Shown: positions 10,481 through 19,387 of the stretch, piece after piece
How the letters are laid out: each line of letters starts with the position of its first letter
Position numbering within the stretch: the first letter of the stretch is position 1
From: Paracoccus benzoatiresistens
Lineage (GTDB): Bacteria > Pseudomonadota > Alphaproteobacteria > Rhodobacterales > Rhodobacteraceae
Reading direction: 5' to 3'
DNA length: 64,000 nucleotides
NCBI RefSeq assembly: GCF_026913015.1
Contig: NZ_JAPTYD010000019.1
Location: forward strand, 1 to 64,000
Made by a program: the position numbers and the translations under genes
The notes under the pieces: model-generated
The model's database searches: none
Told to the model about the DNA's origin: nothing
The model's input: only the letters and a program-made list of their open reading frames with translations

Positions 10481-11644
10481 TCAGCCGCCACCGCGAAAAT
10501 CTGCGGTCTGCGCCAAGCGCGACAGCAGCAGCGGCACCAGAAGCAGCAGCGACAGGCCAAGGTAGATGACGGAAAAGCTCATCCGTTCGGCCAGAAAGCC
10601 GATGGTGCCGGGGGCCAGCAGGATCCCGGAATAGCCCATGGTCGTGACGACCGACAGCCCGACGCCATGGGCCAGCCCCGGCACATTGCCCGCCGCCGAA
10701 AAGGCGATCGGCACCATGTTCGCGATGCCGATGCCCGCCAGCCCGAAGCCCGCGATCGCTGCCCAGGGCACGGGCGCCATTGCCGCCAGAGCCAGCCCGG
10801 CCATGGCGATCAGCGTGCTGACCCGCAGCGTCCTTACCGCGCCGAAGCGGCCCCGGATGCCATCCCCCAGGAAGCGCATGACGGCCATGGTCCCCGCGCA
10901 GGCGGCAAAGCCCCACCCCGCCAGCGCGAGCGGCGCCCCCATTTCGCGCTGCAGATAGACCGCCGCCCAGTCGAGGATCGCGCCTTCCGGGATCATCGAG
11001 GCCAGTGCCATCACCCCGATCAGATAGGGCAGCGGCGTGCGCGGCAGGCGCAGGGGCTGGTGCCTGTGTTCACCCGCCGGACTGTCGCGCAGCAGGTGAG
11101 GAAAGGCCACGGCCAGGATCGCGGCCACCACAAGCGTCACGGCGATGGCATGCGTCAACTCGCCCAGGGTCTGGATCGCGAGGCCCCCGATCCCTGCACC
11201 GGCCAAACCGCCAAGGGACCAGAAGCCGTGGCAGGACGACATGATTGCGCGCCGCCGCGCCCGCTCCACCGCGACGGCATTGGCGTTCATCGCGACATCC
11301 ATCCCGCCGATCAGCCCGCCGAAGACCAGAACCGTGGCAGCGGCCGCCCAAGGCGAGGGCGCAAGCGAGATCCAGACCAGGCTGGGCGTGAACAGCACCG
11401 CCGCCAGCCGGACCGCATGGGCCGACCCGCGCCGGGCGACCAGCGCCCCGAAGACCGGCATCAGACAGATCGAGCCCACCCCCAGGGCCAGCACAAGCAA
11501 CCCGGCCACCGACTCGCTTATGTCCAGCCGTGCCATCATCGCCGGCAGCTTTGGCGCCCAGCTTCCCACAACAAGGCCGTTGCAGAAGAACAGCGCCGAA
11601 ACCGCCCACCGCGTCCTGCTTCCGGCCTGGCCCGCCCTGGTCAT
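10481..11644 (-). CDS. MFS transporter
   Basis: A 387-residue protein with about 12 predicted membrane segments and the arrangement of the major facilitator superfamily. The loop after helix 2 (GALVARRGSAHAVRL) is the degenerate MFS motif A, and the second half contains GDGIRGRFGAVRTLR at the equivalent loop. It resembles YbjJ-like carriers in length and in SCHGFWSLGGLAGAGIGG. Substrate unknown. It is a single gene between LysE (convergent) and the hydroxyacid dehydrogenase (same strand, 46 bp upstream). Confidence 0.88.
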   Translation of the reverse strand: MTRAGQAGSRTRWAVSALFFCNGLVVGSWAPKLPAMMARLDISESVAGLLVLALGVGSICLMPVFGALVARRGSAHAVRLAAVLFTPSLVWISLAPSPWAAAATVLVFGGLIGGMDVAMNANAVAVERARRRAIMSSCHGFWSLGGLAGAGIGGLAIQTLGELTHAIAVTLVVAAILAVAFPHLLRDSPAGEHRHQPLRLPRTPLPYLIGVMALASMIPEGAILDWAAVYLQREMGAPLALAGWGFAACAGTMAVMRFLGDGIRGRFGAVRTLRVSTLIAMAGLALAAMAPVPWAAIAGFGLAGIGIANMVPIAFSAAGNVPGLAHGVGLSVVTTMGYSGILLAPGTIGFLAERMSFSVIYLGLSLLLLVPLLLSRLAQTADFRGGG

Positions 11645-11690
11645 GATTCACGTCCCATTCCTGCAGGATGCGGCGGAGTCGCCCCGGCCT

Positions 11691-12692
11691 TCACAACATG
11701 CTGGGCACGACCAGGTCCGGCGGGCGGTGACCGTCGGCAAAGGTCTTGATGTTGATGATGACCTTCTCGCCCATCTCGGCCCGGCCCTCGACCGTGGCGC
11801 TGCCCATGTGGGGCAGCAGGACGACGTTCGGCAGTTCGCGCAGGCGGGGATTGATCTCGTGCCCGTGTTCGAAGACGTCGAGACCCGCCCCCGCGATTTC
11901 CCCCGCGCGCAGCATCCGGGTCAGGGCGTTCTCGTCGATCACCTCGCCGCGCGAGGTGTTCACCACCACGGCCGTGGGCTTCAGCAGCTTCAGCCGCCGC
12001 GCGTTCAGCAGGTGGAAGGTCGAGGGCGTGTGCGGCGCGTTCACGCTGATGATGTCCATGCGCGCCAGCATCTGGTCCAGGCTTTCCCAATAGGTGGCCT
12101 GCAATTCCTGCTCGATCTCGGGACGCAGACGGCGGCGGTTGTGATAATGGACCTGCATCCCGAAGACATTGGCACGCCGCGCCACTGCCTGCCCGATCCG
12201 GCCCATGCCCAGGATACCAAGCCTGCGTCCGCCAAGGCGCCCGCCCAGATGCGATGTGGGCGCCCAGCCACCCCAGCGGCCCGCCTGCATCTCGGCCATG
12301 CCCTCGGGGATGCGCCGTGTGACGCACAGGATCAGCGCCATGACCATGTCAGCCGTGTCCTCGGTGACGACGCCTGGCGTGTTCGTCACCAGAACGCCGC
12401 GCTGCCGGGCGGACTGGACATCGATGTGATCAACGCCCGCGCCGTAATTCGCGATCAGCTTCAGCCGCTCTCCGGCCTGGGCCAGCATGTTGGCGTCGAT
12501 ATGGTCGGTCACCGTCGGTACCAGCACGTCCGCCCCGCGCATCGCCGCAGCCAGGTCGTCGCGCGACATCTTGGTGTCGTCGTCGCGCAGGGCCACGTCG
12601 AACAGCTCCTTCATGCGGGTTTCGACCACCTCGGGCAGGCGGCGCGTCACGACGACGCGCAGTTTCTGGCGCGAGGGCTGCGGGCTGTGCAT
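11691..12692 (-). CDS. D-2-hydroxyacid dehydrogenase, probable glyoxylate/hydroxypyruvate reductase
   Basis: A 333-residue NAD(P)-dependent dehydrogenase of the D-isomer-specific family. It has NYGAGVDHID in the substrate domain, the nucleotide-binding GMGRIG in the Rossmann domain, VNTSRGEVIDE with the catalytic arginine, AGLDVFEHGHEINP with the glutamate, and LPHMGSAT with the catalytic histidine. The overall pattern, including GTP-free TRRLPEVVE at the N-terminus, fits GyaR-type D-glycerate dehydrogenases, which interconvert hydroxypyruvate or glyoxylate with D-glycerate or glycolate. The family is certain and the substrate likely but not proven. Monocistronic appearance. Confidence 0.88.
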   Translation of the reverse strand: MHSPQPSRQKLRVVVTRRLPEVVETRMKELFDVALRDDDTKMSRDDLAAAMRGADVLVPTVTDHIDANMLAQAGERLKLIANYGAGVDHIDVQSARQRGVLVTNTPGVVTEDTADMVMALILCVTRRIPEGMAEMQAGRWGGWAPTSHLGGRLGGRRLGILGMGRIGQAVARRANVFGMQVHYHNRRRLRPEIEQELQATYWESLDQMLARMDIISVNAPHTPSTFHLLNARRLKLLKPTAVVVNTSRGEVIDENALTRMLRAGEIAGAGLDVFEHGHEINPRLRELPNVVLLPHMGSATVEGRAEMGEKVIINIKTFADGHRPPDLVVPSML

Positions 12693-12863
12693 GATGGCCT
12701 CACTTTCTCGATGTCATGTCGGGGCGGCCTTCCAAAAAGACGCCGTCTTTGGCAAACTGCCCGCGATATGGGGCATGCACAAGACCCCATCGGGGCGCGT
12801 CGCGGCCCCGGCGAATGGGGCAGAAGGGACCGCCAGGGGCGGTCGGCAGGAACGGACGGGTTT

Positions 12864-13427
12864 ATGAGGATACGGACGCTATTGGGTTGCGGGGCAGCGG
12901 TTCTGGCGGCCTCGGTGGGGCTGGCGCTTGCCCAGGCAGAGGGCGTGCCGCAATCGGCCGATGCGCAGATCGTCCGCGCTCAGGACAGCGGCGGCGTGGT
13001 CCGGGGACCGGTCACCAACCTGCCGGTGCCGCGATATGTCAGCCTGAAGGGGTCCGAGGGGAATGCCCGCCGCGGCCCCAGCCTGTCGCACCGCATCGAC
13101 TGGGTGTTCCGCCATGCCGGGATGCCGCTGCGCGTCGTCGCCGAATTCGGCCACTGGCGCCGGGTCGAGGACAAGGACGGCGCCGGGGGCTGGATCCATT
13201 ACGCGCTGCTGTCGGGCGTGCGCACCGCGCTTGTGACGCAGGACATGGTCGAACTGCGCAGCCGCCCCCATCCCGACGCCGACATCGTCGCGCGGGCCGA
13301 GATGGGCGCCATCGTCCGCCTGGGCGAATGCAATCCCGGCTGGTGCCGCATCTCGGGCGGCGGCCAGCGGGGATGGGTGCCGAAGTCGTCGATCTGGGGC
13401 GTGGACCCGGACGAGGTCAGGGACTAG
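12864..13427 (+). CDS. Exported SH3-domain protein
   Basis: The 187-residue protein starts with a clear signal peptide (residues 1-26, cleavage probably after ALAQA). A repeated bacterial SH3-type fold follows: YVSLKGSEGNARRGPSLSH near residue 55 and MVELRSRPHPDADIVA near 125, the latter followed by GWCRI..GQRGWVPKSSIWG. Such DUF1058/SH3_3 proteins sit in the periplasm and often bind cell-wall peptides, but no role is known for this one. The ATG at 12864 is chosen because the signal peptide starts there. Its stop codon shares a CTAG with the stop of the M3 peptidase gene on the other strand. Confidence 0.88.
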   Translation: MRIRTLLGCGAAVLAASVGLALAQAEGVPQSADAQIVRAQDSGGVVRGPVTNLPVPRYVSLKGSEGNARRGPSLSHRIDWVFRHAGMPLRVVAEFGHWRRVEDKDGAGGWIHYALLSGVRTALVTQDMVELRSRPHPDADIVARAEMGAIVRLGECNPGWCRISGGGQRGWVPKSSIWGVDPDEVRD

Positions 13428-15448
13428 GCCAGCCCCCGCCCCCGCAGCAGCGCATCGACCCCCGGCATCCGCTGGCGGAACGCCAGCCACAGCTGGTCTG
13501 CCGGGGCCGAGCCGCCGCGCGACAGGATCGTCTCCTCCAGCCGCCGCGCGGTCGCGGGGTCGAAGATGTCGCCGGTTTCCTCGAAGGCGGCAAAGGCGTC
13601 GGCGTCCATCACCTCGGACCACATGTAGCTGTAATAGCCGCTGGCATAGCTGTCCCCGCTGAAGACGTGGCTGAAATGCGGCGTCGCGTGGCGCATCGGG
13701 ATGGCCGATGGCGCATCCAGGTCGGCCAGGACCTGCGCCTGCCGGGCCATGGCATCGGCCGGCGGATCGCCGCGGTGGAAGGCCAGATCGACCAGCGCGC
13801 TTTCCAGGTATTCGGTGGTTGCGAAACCGGCATCCGCCTTGCCCGCCGCCAGCAGGCGGTCACGCAGGTCGGCCGGCAGCGGCTGGCCCGTCCGGTGATG
13901 CCGGGCATGGGCGTCCAGGACGGCCGGCTGTTCCAGCCAGTGTTCGTAAAGCTGGCTGGGCAGTTCCACGAAATCCTGCGCCACCGATGTCCCCGAGATC
14001 GAGGGCCAGGTCACGTCCGACAGGATGTGATGGGTCGCATGGCCGAATTCGTGGAACAGCGTGCGCGCGTCATCCCAGGACAGAAAGGCCGGCGCGCCGG
14101 GCTGTTCGGGCGGCGCGAAGTTGCAGACATTCACCACGATCGGCCGCTGGCCCGCGCCGATCTTGTGCTGGACCTGCAGGGACGAACACCAGGCCCCCGA
14201 GCGTTTCGAGGGGCGGGCAAAGTAGTCGCCCACGAAGATCGCCATCAGATGCCCGTCGCGGGTGATCCGCCAGACGCGCGCGTCGGGCGACCACAGGGGC
14301 GCGTCGAAGGGCTGGAACTCCAGCCGGAACAGGCGGTAGGCCACGTCCATCATGGCCTCCAGCATCGCGTCCAGCGTCAGGTAGGGTTTCACCTGATCGG
14401 CGTCAAAGTCATGCTCGCGCCGCCGCAGGCGTTCCGCGTAAAGCCGCCAGTCCCAAGGCTCCAGCGCGCCATTCACGCCGTCGTCGCGAGCCATGGCGGT
14501 CAGCTTGGCTTCGTCCTCGGCAGCCCTTTTGTAGGCCGGCTTCCACACTTGGCCCAGAAGCTCGGCCACGCGGTCGGCGGTGCCCGCCATCTCGGGCTCC
14601 AGCTTGAAGGCGGCGAAGTCGGCATAGCCCAGCAGGCGGGCGCGTTCGTTTCGCAGCGCCAGAATCTCTGCCGCCAGCGGCAGGTTGTTCGTAGCCTCGC
14701 CCCCGGCGCCTTGGCCCGACCCGCGCGCGGCCCAGGCCCTGAAGGCTGTCTCGCGCAGGGCGCGGTCATGGGCGTATTCCAGGAAGGGCACGATCAGCGA
14801 CCGGGACAGCGTGACGACTTGCCCCTCGATGTCGCGCTCCTTCGCCGCCGCGCGCATGGATCGCAGCAGCCAGTCGGGCAGGCCCTCCAGGCGATCTTCG
14901 GGGACCCGCAGGACATAATCGCGTTCGTCCGCCAGCACGTTCTGGGAAAACTGCGTGGTCAGCACGGCCATGCGGGCGCGGATCTCGGCCATGCGGTCGC
15001 GAGCCTGGCCTTCAAGCCCCGCGCCCGACCGGGTCAGGCCGCGCAGCGCCAGTTCGGTGATGCGGCGATCCTCGGGCGGCAGGGTGTCGGCAGTCGCGGC
15101 CACCGCCTTCACGCGCGCATAAAGGCGCGGATCCATTCCCGTCTTGCTGTTATAGGCTGCCAGCCGGGGCGCGAAGTCGCGTTGCAGCGCCTCTCGGGCA
15201 GGGTTCGAATCGACATTCGCCAGCGTGTAGAAGATCGACAGGACGCGGTTCAGCCCTTCCTCCGCGACCTCCATCACAGCGACGGTATTGGCGAAGGTGG
15301 GCGCGTCGGGATTGGCGGCGATCGCCTCCATCGCGGCTTCGGCTGCGGCCAGTTCGCGGTCGAAGGCGGGGGCCATGTCGGTATCGGCGATCAGGTCGAA
15401 ACGCGGCAGCCCCTCGGGGCCGGTCCAGCGGGTCAGTTCGGAATTCAT
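13424..15448 (-). CDS. M3-family zinc metallopeptidase (oligopeptidase A/Dcp type)
   Basis: A 674-residue cytosolic oligopeptidase. The HEXXH zinc motif appears as FHEFGHATH, with the downstream glutamate region VELPSQLYEHWLEQ, both typical of M3A (thimet oligopeptidase, OpdA, Dcp). The N-terminal helical domain (residues 1-200) and the stretch YFARPSKRSGAWCSSLQ are also family-typical. It degrades short peptides released by other proteases. The name could be prlC or dcp; I leave it open. It ends in a 4-bp CTAG overlap with the SH3 gene. Confidence 0.92.
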   Translation of the reverse strand: MNSELTRWTGPEGLPRFDLIADTDMAPAFDRELAAAEAAMEAIAANPDAPTFANTVAVMEVAEEGLNRVLSIFYTLANVDSNPAREALQRDFAPRLAAYNSKTGMDPRLYARVKAVAATADTLPPEDRRITELALRGLTRSGAGLEGQARDRMAEIRARMAVLTTQFSQNVLADERDYVLRVPEDRLEGLPDWLLRSMRAAAKERDIEGQVVTLSRSLIVPFLEYAHDRALRETAFRAWAARGSGQGAGGEATNNLPLAAEILALRNERARLLGYADFAAFKLEPEMAGTADRVAELLGQVWKPAYKRAAEDEAKLTAMARDDGVNGALEPWDWRLYAERLRRREHDFDADQVKPYLTLDAMLEAMMDVAYRLFRLEFQPFDAPLWSPDARVWRITRDGHLMAIFVGDYFARPSKRSGAWCSSLQVQHKIGAGQRPIVVNVCNFAPPEQPGAPAFLSWDDARTLFHEFGHATHHILSDVTWPSISGTSVAQDFVELPSQLYEHWLEQPAVLDAHARHHRTGQPLPADLRDRLLAAGKADAGFATTEYLESALVDLAFHRGDPPADAMARQAQVLADLDAPSAIPMRHATPHFSHVFSGDSYASGYYSYMWSEVMDADAFAAFEETGDIFDPATARRLEETILSRGGSAPADQLWLAFRQRMPGVDALLRGRGLA

Positions 15449-15473
15449 CGAAGCCTCCTTGGTCCAACCGAAC

Positions 15474-16520
15474 CTAGAAGGCTTCCGGCCCGCCTTCCAG
15501 TCCCGTTCCGCAGACCGGGCAATCCGGCCGCCGCGCGGTGCCGATCATGCGGCTTTCGCCGTAAAGCCCGTCAAAGATCATCATCCGCCCGCGCAGGCCC
15601 TGCCCCGCCCCGGTCAGGTGCTTGATCGCCTCAAGCGCCATGAGGCTGCCGACGACCCCCGGCAGGGGGCCGACGACGCCGGCCTCCGCGCAGGGCGGGG
15701 CCAGGCCCGGCGCGGGGGCCGTCGGGAACAGGCAGGACAGGCATGGCCCGCCCCGCGCCGGGTCATAGAGCGTGACCTGCCCTTCCCACTGCGCGATGGC
15801 GCCGGCGATCAATGGCACGCGAGCCGCGACGCAGGCCCGGTTGATCGCCTGCCGCCCGGCAAAGCTGTCGGTGCCGTCCAGCACCAGGTCATGCCGGGCG
15901 ATCAGATCGGCATCGGCTTCGGTGATGCGGCGCGGCAGGGCCGTGACCTGGACCAGCGGATTCAGGGCGCGCATGGCACCGGCGGCTGCTTCGGCCTTGG
16001 GCTGGCCCTGCTGATCGGTGCGAAAGATCACCTGCCGCTGCAGGTTCGACAGGCTGACCGCGTCATCGTCCGCCACAGTGATCCGCCCGACGCCCGCCGC
16101 CGCCAGATAGAGGCAGACAGGCGCGCCCAGCCCGCCCGCGCCGACGATCAGCACCCGCGCATCGCGCAAACGCATCTGGCCGGGGCCGCCGATCTCTCGC
16201 AGCACCAGATGGCGAGCATAGCGGTCCAGTTCGGTGTCCTGCACCGGGGTCGGGGCGGGTTCGGCTTGCTCGACGGGAACCGCGCGGGCCCGCAGCCAGC
16301 CGATGCCCGCACGATAGGCGATCACCAGCCCCGCCAGCCCGCCCGCAACAAGCCAGCCCTTCGCCGATCCGCCAAAGAATGCGCCCAGGCGGGGAAAGAC
16401 CAGGTGGGCCAGCTCGATGGTGCCCCAGGCCAGGGCCAACACCAACAGCAAAACCCGGCGCGGCAGGCCAAGGATCCAGCCTGCGGTTGCGATGCCGATC
16501 AGCAGCCACAACCCCGTCAT
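15474..16520 (-). CDS. ThiF/MoeB/HesA-family adenylyltransferase with N-terminal membrane segments
   Basis: The 348-residue protein has about three hydrophobic helices in the first 75 residues and then a ThiF/MoeB (E1-like) domain. This shows DRYARHLVLREIGGPGQ, nucleotide site VGAGGLGAPV, SNLQRQVIF, and a zinc site built from CLSC and CPVC pairs. E1-like enzymes adenylate the C-terminal glycine of sulphur carriers such as MoaD or ThiS, for molybdopterin or thiamine synthesis. Which carrier this one serves is not shown. The start at 16520 is chosen because it begins the first helix (MTGLWLLIG) four bases after the dut stop; the open frame upstream overlaps dut and looks unconserved. It forms an operon with dut. 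Confidence 0.88.
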   Translation of the reverse strand: MTGLWLLIGIATAGWILGLPRRVLLLVLALAWGTIELAHLVFPRLGAFFGGSAKGWLVAGGLAGLVIAYRAGIGWLRARAVPVEQAEPAPTPVQDTELDRYARHLVLREIGGPGQMRLRDARVLIVGAGGLGAPVCLYLAAAGVGRITVADDDAVSLSNLQRQVIFRTDQQGQPKAEAAAGAMRALNPLVQVTALPRRITEADADLIARHDLVLDGTDSFAGRQAINRACVAARVPLIAGAIAQWEGQVTLYDPARGGPCLSCLFPTAPAPGLAPPCAEAGVVGPLPGVVGSLMALEAIKHLTGAGQGLRGRMMIFDGLYGESRMIGTARRPDCPVCGTGLEGGPEAF

Positions 16521-16524
16521 GGCC

Positions 16525-16980
16525 TCAGGCCCCTGTCGAACCGAAGCCGCCCGCAGCCCGCGCGGTGGTTCGGCTGAAGGCGTCGACAACGGTGAAACGG
16601 GGGCGCAGCACCGGCACGAAGATCATCTGCGCGATCCGTTCGCCCGGCTGGATGGTGATCGGGTCCGACCCCGGCGGATTGCGGTTCCAGGTGCTGATCA
16701 TCACCTCGCCCGTGTAGTCGGGGTCAATCAACCCGGTCGAATTGCCCAGTACAAGCCCCCGCTTGTGGCCCTGCCCCGATCGCGGCAGGATCAGCCCGGC
16801 GAAGGAGAAGTCGCCGAAGGACAGCGCGATCCCGGCGCTGATCAGCACCGCCGGTGCCTGCGGCGTGATGTCGGTGGCGGAATCCAGGCAGGCAAACAGG
16901 TCGATGGCGGCCGAGCCCGCCGTCTGGTAATCCGGCAGACCCCATACGTGGATCCGCGGGTCGAGTATCCTGACTTCCAT
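16525..16980 (-). CDS. dut: dUTP pyrophosphatase
   Basis: A 151-residue dUTPase, which removes dUTP from the nucleotide pool and supplies dUMP for dTMP. Four of the five trimeric dUTPase motifs stand out: AGSAAIDLFA, PRSGQGHKRGLVLGNSTGLID (motifs 2 and 3 area), ERIAQMIFVPV and the C-terminal glycine-rich AGGFGSTG. Length and order are normal. The gene is directly followed by the ThiF/MoeB-like gene, four bases downstream. Confidence 0.97.
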   Translation of the reverse strand: MEVRILDPRIHVWGLPDYQTAGSAAIDLFACLDSATDITPQAPAVLISAGIALSFGDFSFAGLILPRSGQGHKRGLVLGNSTGLIDPDYTGEVMISTWNRNPPGSDPITIQPGERIAQMIFVPVLRPRFTVVDAFSRTTARAAGGFGSTGA

Positions 16981-17024
16981 GCCTGCCGCCCTTGCTGTCT
17001 TTCGCCAGCCTTAGCGGATGCGGA

Positions 17025-17807
17025 TCAGACCTGCCAGCGGGGCCTGCGCTTGTCGAAGAAGGCCGCGATGCCCTCGGGCGCCTCGTCGCCTTCCCAGACG
17101 GCGACCAGCCGGTCGATGCTGTCCTCGATCACGGCTTGGTCGATGCGCGGACCCAGGGCGCGGCACTGCGCCTTGGCGGCGGCGACCGCGGCGGGGGCGG
17201 CCAGCAGGAAGGGCGCGACCTCGGCCTCGACGGCGGCGTCCAGATCCCCGGGCGCGACGGCGCGGGCGACCAGGTTCAGCGTCACGGCCTCGTCCGCGCC
17301 GAAAAGGCGGGCCGAGAAGAAGACGCGGCGCGCCTTGTCCTCGCCCATCCGGGCCAGGACATAGGGGCCGATGGTGGCGGGGATCAGGCCCAGCTTGACC
17401 TCGGTCAGACCGAACTTCGCGGTGGTTGCGGCGATGGCGATGTCGGCCACGGCCATCATGCCCGCGCCGCCGCCAAAAGCGTTGCCGTGGACACGGGCAA
17501 TCACCGGCTTGGGCAGCAGGTTCAGCGCCGACAGCATCCCGGCCAGCACCCGCGCGCCTTCGCGCCGTGTTTCCGCATCCGCATCCATCTGCGCCCGCAT
17601 CCAGCCCAGATCGCCGCCTGCGCAGAAGCTGGTCCCCTCGCCCGCCAGCACGACGACGCGCACGGCAGGATCGGCCCCAAGCCGGACGGCGGCCTCGGTC
17701 AGTTCCTCCATCATCCGCTGGGACAGGGCGTTGTGCTTGTCGGGACGGGCAAGCCACAGGGTCGCCACGCCCCGCGCGTCGGTGTCGATGCGGATCGTCT
17801 CAAACAT
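17025..17807 (-). CDS. liuC: Enoyl-CoA hydratase, probable methylglutaconyl-CoA hydratase
   Basis: A 260-residue crotonase-family protein. GTSFCAGGDLGWM (first oxyanion-hole strand) and HGNAFGGGAGMMAVADIAIA (second) are intact, and KLGLIPATIGPYV contains the second catalytic area. The position as last gene of mccB-mccA-gst-HMG-CoA lyase makes it the hydratase turning 3-methylglutaconyl-CoA into HMG-CoA in leucine/isovalerate breakdown. It overlaps the end of the HMG-CoA lyase gene by 8 bp. The family is certain; the specific step is from context. Confidence 0.9.
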   Translation of the reverse strand: MFETIRIDTDARGVATLWLARPDKHNALSQRMMEELTEAAVRLGADPAVRVVVLAGEGTSFCAGGDLGWMRAQMDADAETRREGARVLAGMLSALNLLPKPVIARVHGNAFGGGAGMMAVADIAIAATTAKFGLTEVKLGLIPATIGPYVLARMGEDKARRVFFSARLFGADEAVTLNLVARAVAPGDLDAAVEAEVAPFLLAAPAAVAAAKAQCRALGPRIDQAVIEDSIDRLVAVWEGDEAPEGIAAFFDKRRPRWQV

Positions 17808-18663
17808 GGGCTGTTCCCCTCAGACCGCGCGCAAAGGCGGCGGCCCGTTCGATCACCGCCATGTCCAACCCATGCGCAAATCCCCGAGCGGCCAGATGCG
17901 CCGCGACTTTTTCCGTGGCGACATTGCCCGCCGCGCCCGGCGCATAGGGGCAGCCGCCAAGCCCGCCTACCGCCGCATCGAAGACCCTCAGCCCGCGCGC
18001 CAGGCTGGCGTCGATGTTCTGCAGCGCGCGACCCGCCGTGTCGTGGTAATGCCCGGCCAGCCTCTCGGCGGGCACCTCGTCCAGAACCGCGGCCAGCATG
18101 GCGTCGATGGTTTCGGGTCGTCCTTGCCCGATCGTGTCGCCCAGGCTGACCTCATAGCAGCCCATGTCGCGCAGCGCCGCCGCCACCCGGGCGACATGGG
18201 CGGGCGGTGTGGGACCATCGAACGGGCAGTCCGTCACGACGCTGACATAGCCGCGCACCGGGATGCCATCTGCCTGCGCCGCCTGCGCCACGGGCGCGAG
18301 CCGCTCCAGGCTTTCGGCAATGGTCGCGTTCAGGTTGGCGCGGCTGAAGCCTTCGGATGCGCTGGCGAAGATCGCGACCTCGCTGGCGCGCGCTGCCTTT
18401 GCCCCCTCATAGCCCTTCATGTTCGGCGTGAGCACGGCATAGCTGACTCCAGGCGCGCGGGTGATGCCCGCCATGACCTCGGCCGCGTCGCTCATCTGCG
18501 GAACCCATTTCGGGCTGACGAAACTGGTGACTTCGATGCGCCGGAAACCCGCCTGCGACAGCAGATCGACCAAGGCGATCTTGTCAGCGGCGGGGATCAG
18601 CCGCTTTTCGTTCTGCAACCCGTCACGCGGGCCCATCTCGAAGATTTCGACGGCTTCAGGCAT
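17800..18663 (-). CDS. mvaB: Hydroxymethylglutaryl-CoA lyase
   Basis: It cleaves HMG-CoA to acetoacetate and acetyl-CoA, the last step of leucine catabolism. The 287 residues start MPEAVEIFEMGPRDGLQNEK, with the catalytic arginine/aspartate pair in PRDG, then VTSFVSPKWVPQM, SLGDTIGQG and GGCPYAPGAAGNVATE with the active-site cysteine. The start at 18663 overlaps the GST gene stop by 8 bp, a typical coupling. An upstream extension of the open frame lies inside the GST gene and is not conserved-looking. Confidence 0.95.
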   Translation of the reverse strand: MPEAVEIFEMGPRDGLQNEKRLIPAADKIALVDLLSQAGFRRIEVTSFVSPKWVPQMSDAAEVMAGITRAPGVSYAVLTPNMKGYEGAKAARASEVAIFASASEGFSRANLNATIAESLERLAPVAQAAQADGIPVRGYVSVVTDCPFDGPTPPAHVARVAAALRDMGCYEVSLGDTIGQGRPETIDAMLAAVLDEVPAERLAGHYHDTAGRALQNIDASLARGLRVFDAAVGGLGGCPYAPGAAGNVATEKVAAHLAARGFAHGLDMAVIERAAAFARGLRGTAHV

Positions 18664-19387
18664 TGGACAGCTCATAGAAGTCGCGGTCATAAAGCTGCGG
18701 CTCGCCTTCCTGCGGCAGGGCGCGCCCGAAAGCGGGACGCGCGGTGCAGCGGTCGGCATAGGCCTGCAGGGCGGGCGACAGGCGGACAAAGCGGCCCGCG
18801 GTCCAGACCGACCAGCCGACAGCGCAATCGACGCCCGAGAAATCGCCCGCCATCAGCCAGTCCTGCCCCTCAACCGTCTGTTCCACCAGCCGCAGCGTGC
18901 GGGCCAGCCGCGCCGTTTCCAGCTTCATCACGGTGTGAGAACGCGTCGAGGGGTCGCGCAGCATCAGGTGGCTTTGCGTCAGGTTGGCGATATGCTGGCC
19001 AATCGTCTCGGCGAAATGCAGCCAGTCGAGCCAGCCGAGCCGCCCCTCGGCCCCCGGCGCGCGCCACAGGTGGGGCCCGCGTGTCTCGCACAGGTATTCG
19101 ACCATCGCGCCGGATTCGTGGATTACGTTGCCGTCGATCTGCAGCGCGGGCGCCCGGCCGACCGGATGGATGGCCGCGTATTCGGCGGCGCGCATGTCCT
19201 TGCCGCGCAGGTCCATGACCCGCAGGCTGAAGGGCAGTTCAAGCTCGTTCAGCAGCCACAGGATGCGCATCGAGCGCGACAGCGGCACGTGCCAGAGGAT
19301 GATCTCCCCGCCGCCATCCTTGACCGGACCGCCCGAGGCAGGGGGCAGTGCGTCGGTAGGCACGGGTTCGGGGGGCGTGTCAGGCAT
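18656..19387 (-). CDS. Glutathione S-transferase-family protein
   Basis: A 243-residue GST-fold protein with a proline-rich N-terminal tail (residues 1-27). The thioredoxin-like domain follows (IILWHVPLSRSMRILWLLNELEL, then GRAPALQIDGNVIHESGAMVEYL with the cis-proline and ES glutathione-binding pair), then an all-helical C-terminal domain. It sits inside the leucine operon, overlapping the ends of mccA (8 bp) and the HMG-CoA lyase gene (8 bp). It must therefore be co-expressed with branched-chain acyl-CoA breakdown; what it does there is not known. A role in removing reactive acyl or enoyl intermediates is a guess. Confidence 0.85.
   Translation of the reverse strand: MPDTPPEPVPTDALPPASGGPVKDGGGEIILWHVPLSRSMRILWLLNELELPFSLRVMDLRGKDMRAAEYAAIHPVGRAPALQIDGNVIHESGAMVEYLCETRGPHLWRAPGAEGRLGWLDWLHFAETIGQHIANLTQSHLMLRDPSTRSHTVMKLETARLARTLRLVEQTVEGQDWLMAGDFSGVDCAVGWSVWTAGRFVRLSPALQAYADRCTARPAFGRALPQEGEPQLYDRDFYELSNA

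Noticed and set aside
12716-15625. Long plus-strand open frame across the SH3 and M3 peptidase genes
   Set aside because: Low-complexity R/G/P/Q-rich translation, a shadow of the two real genes.
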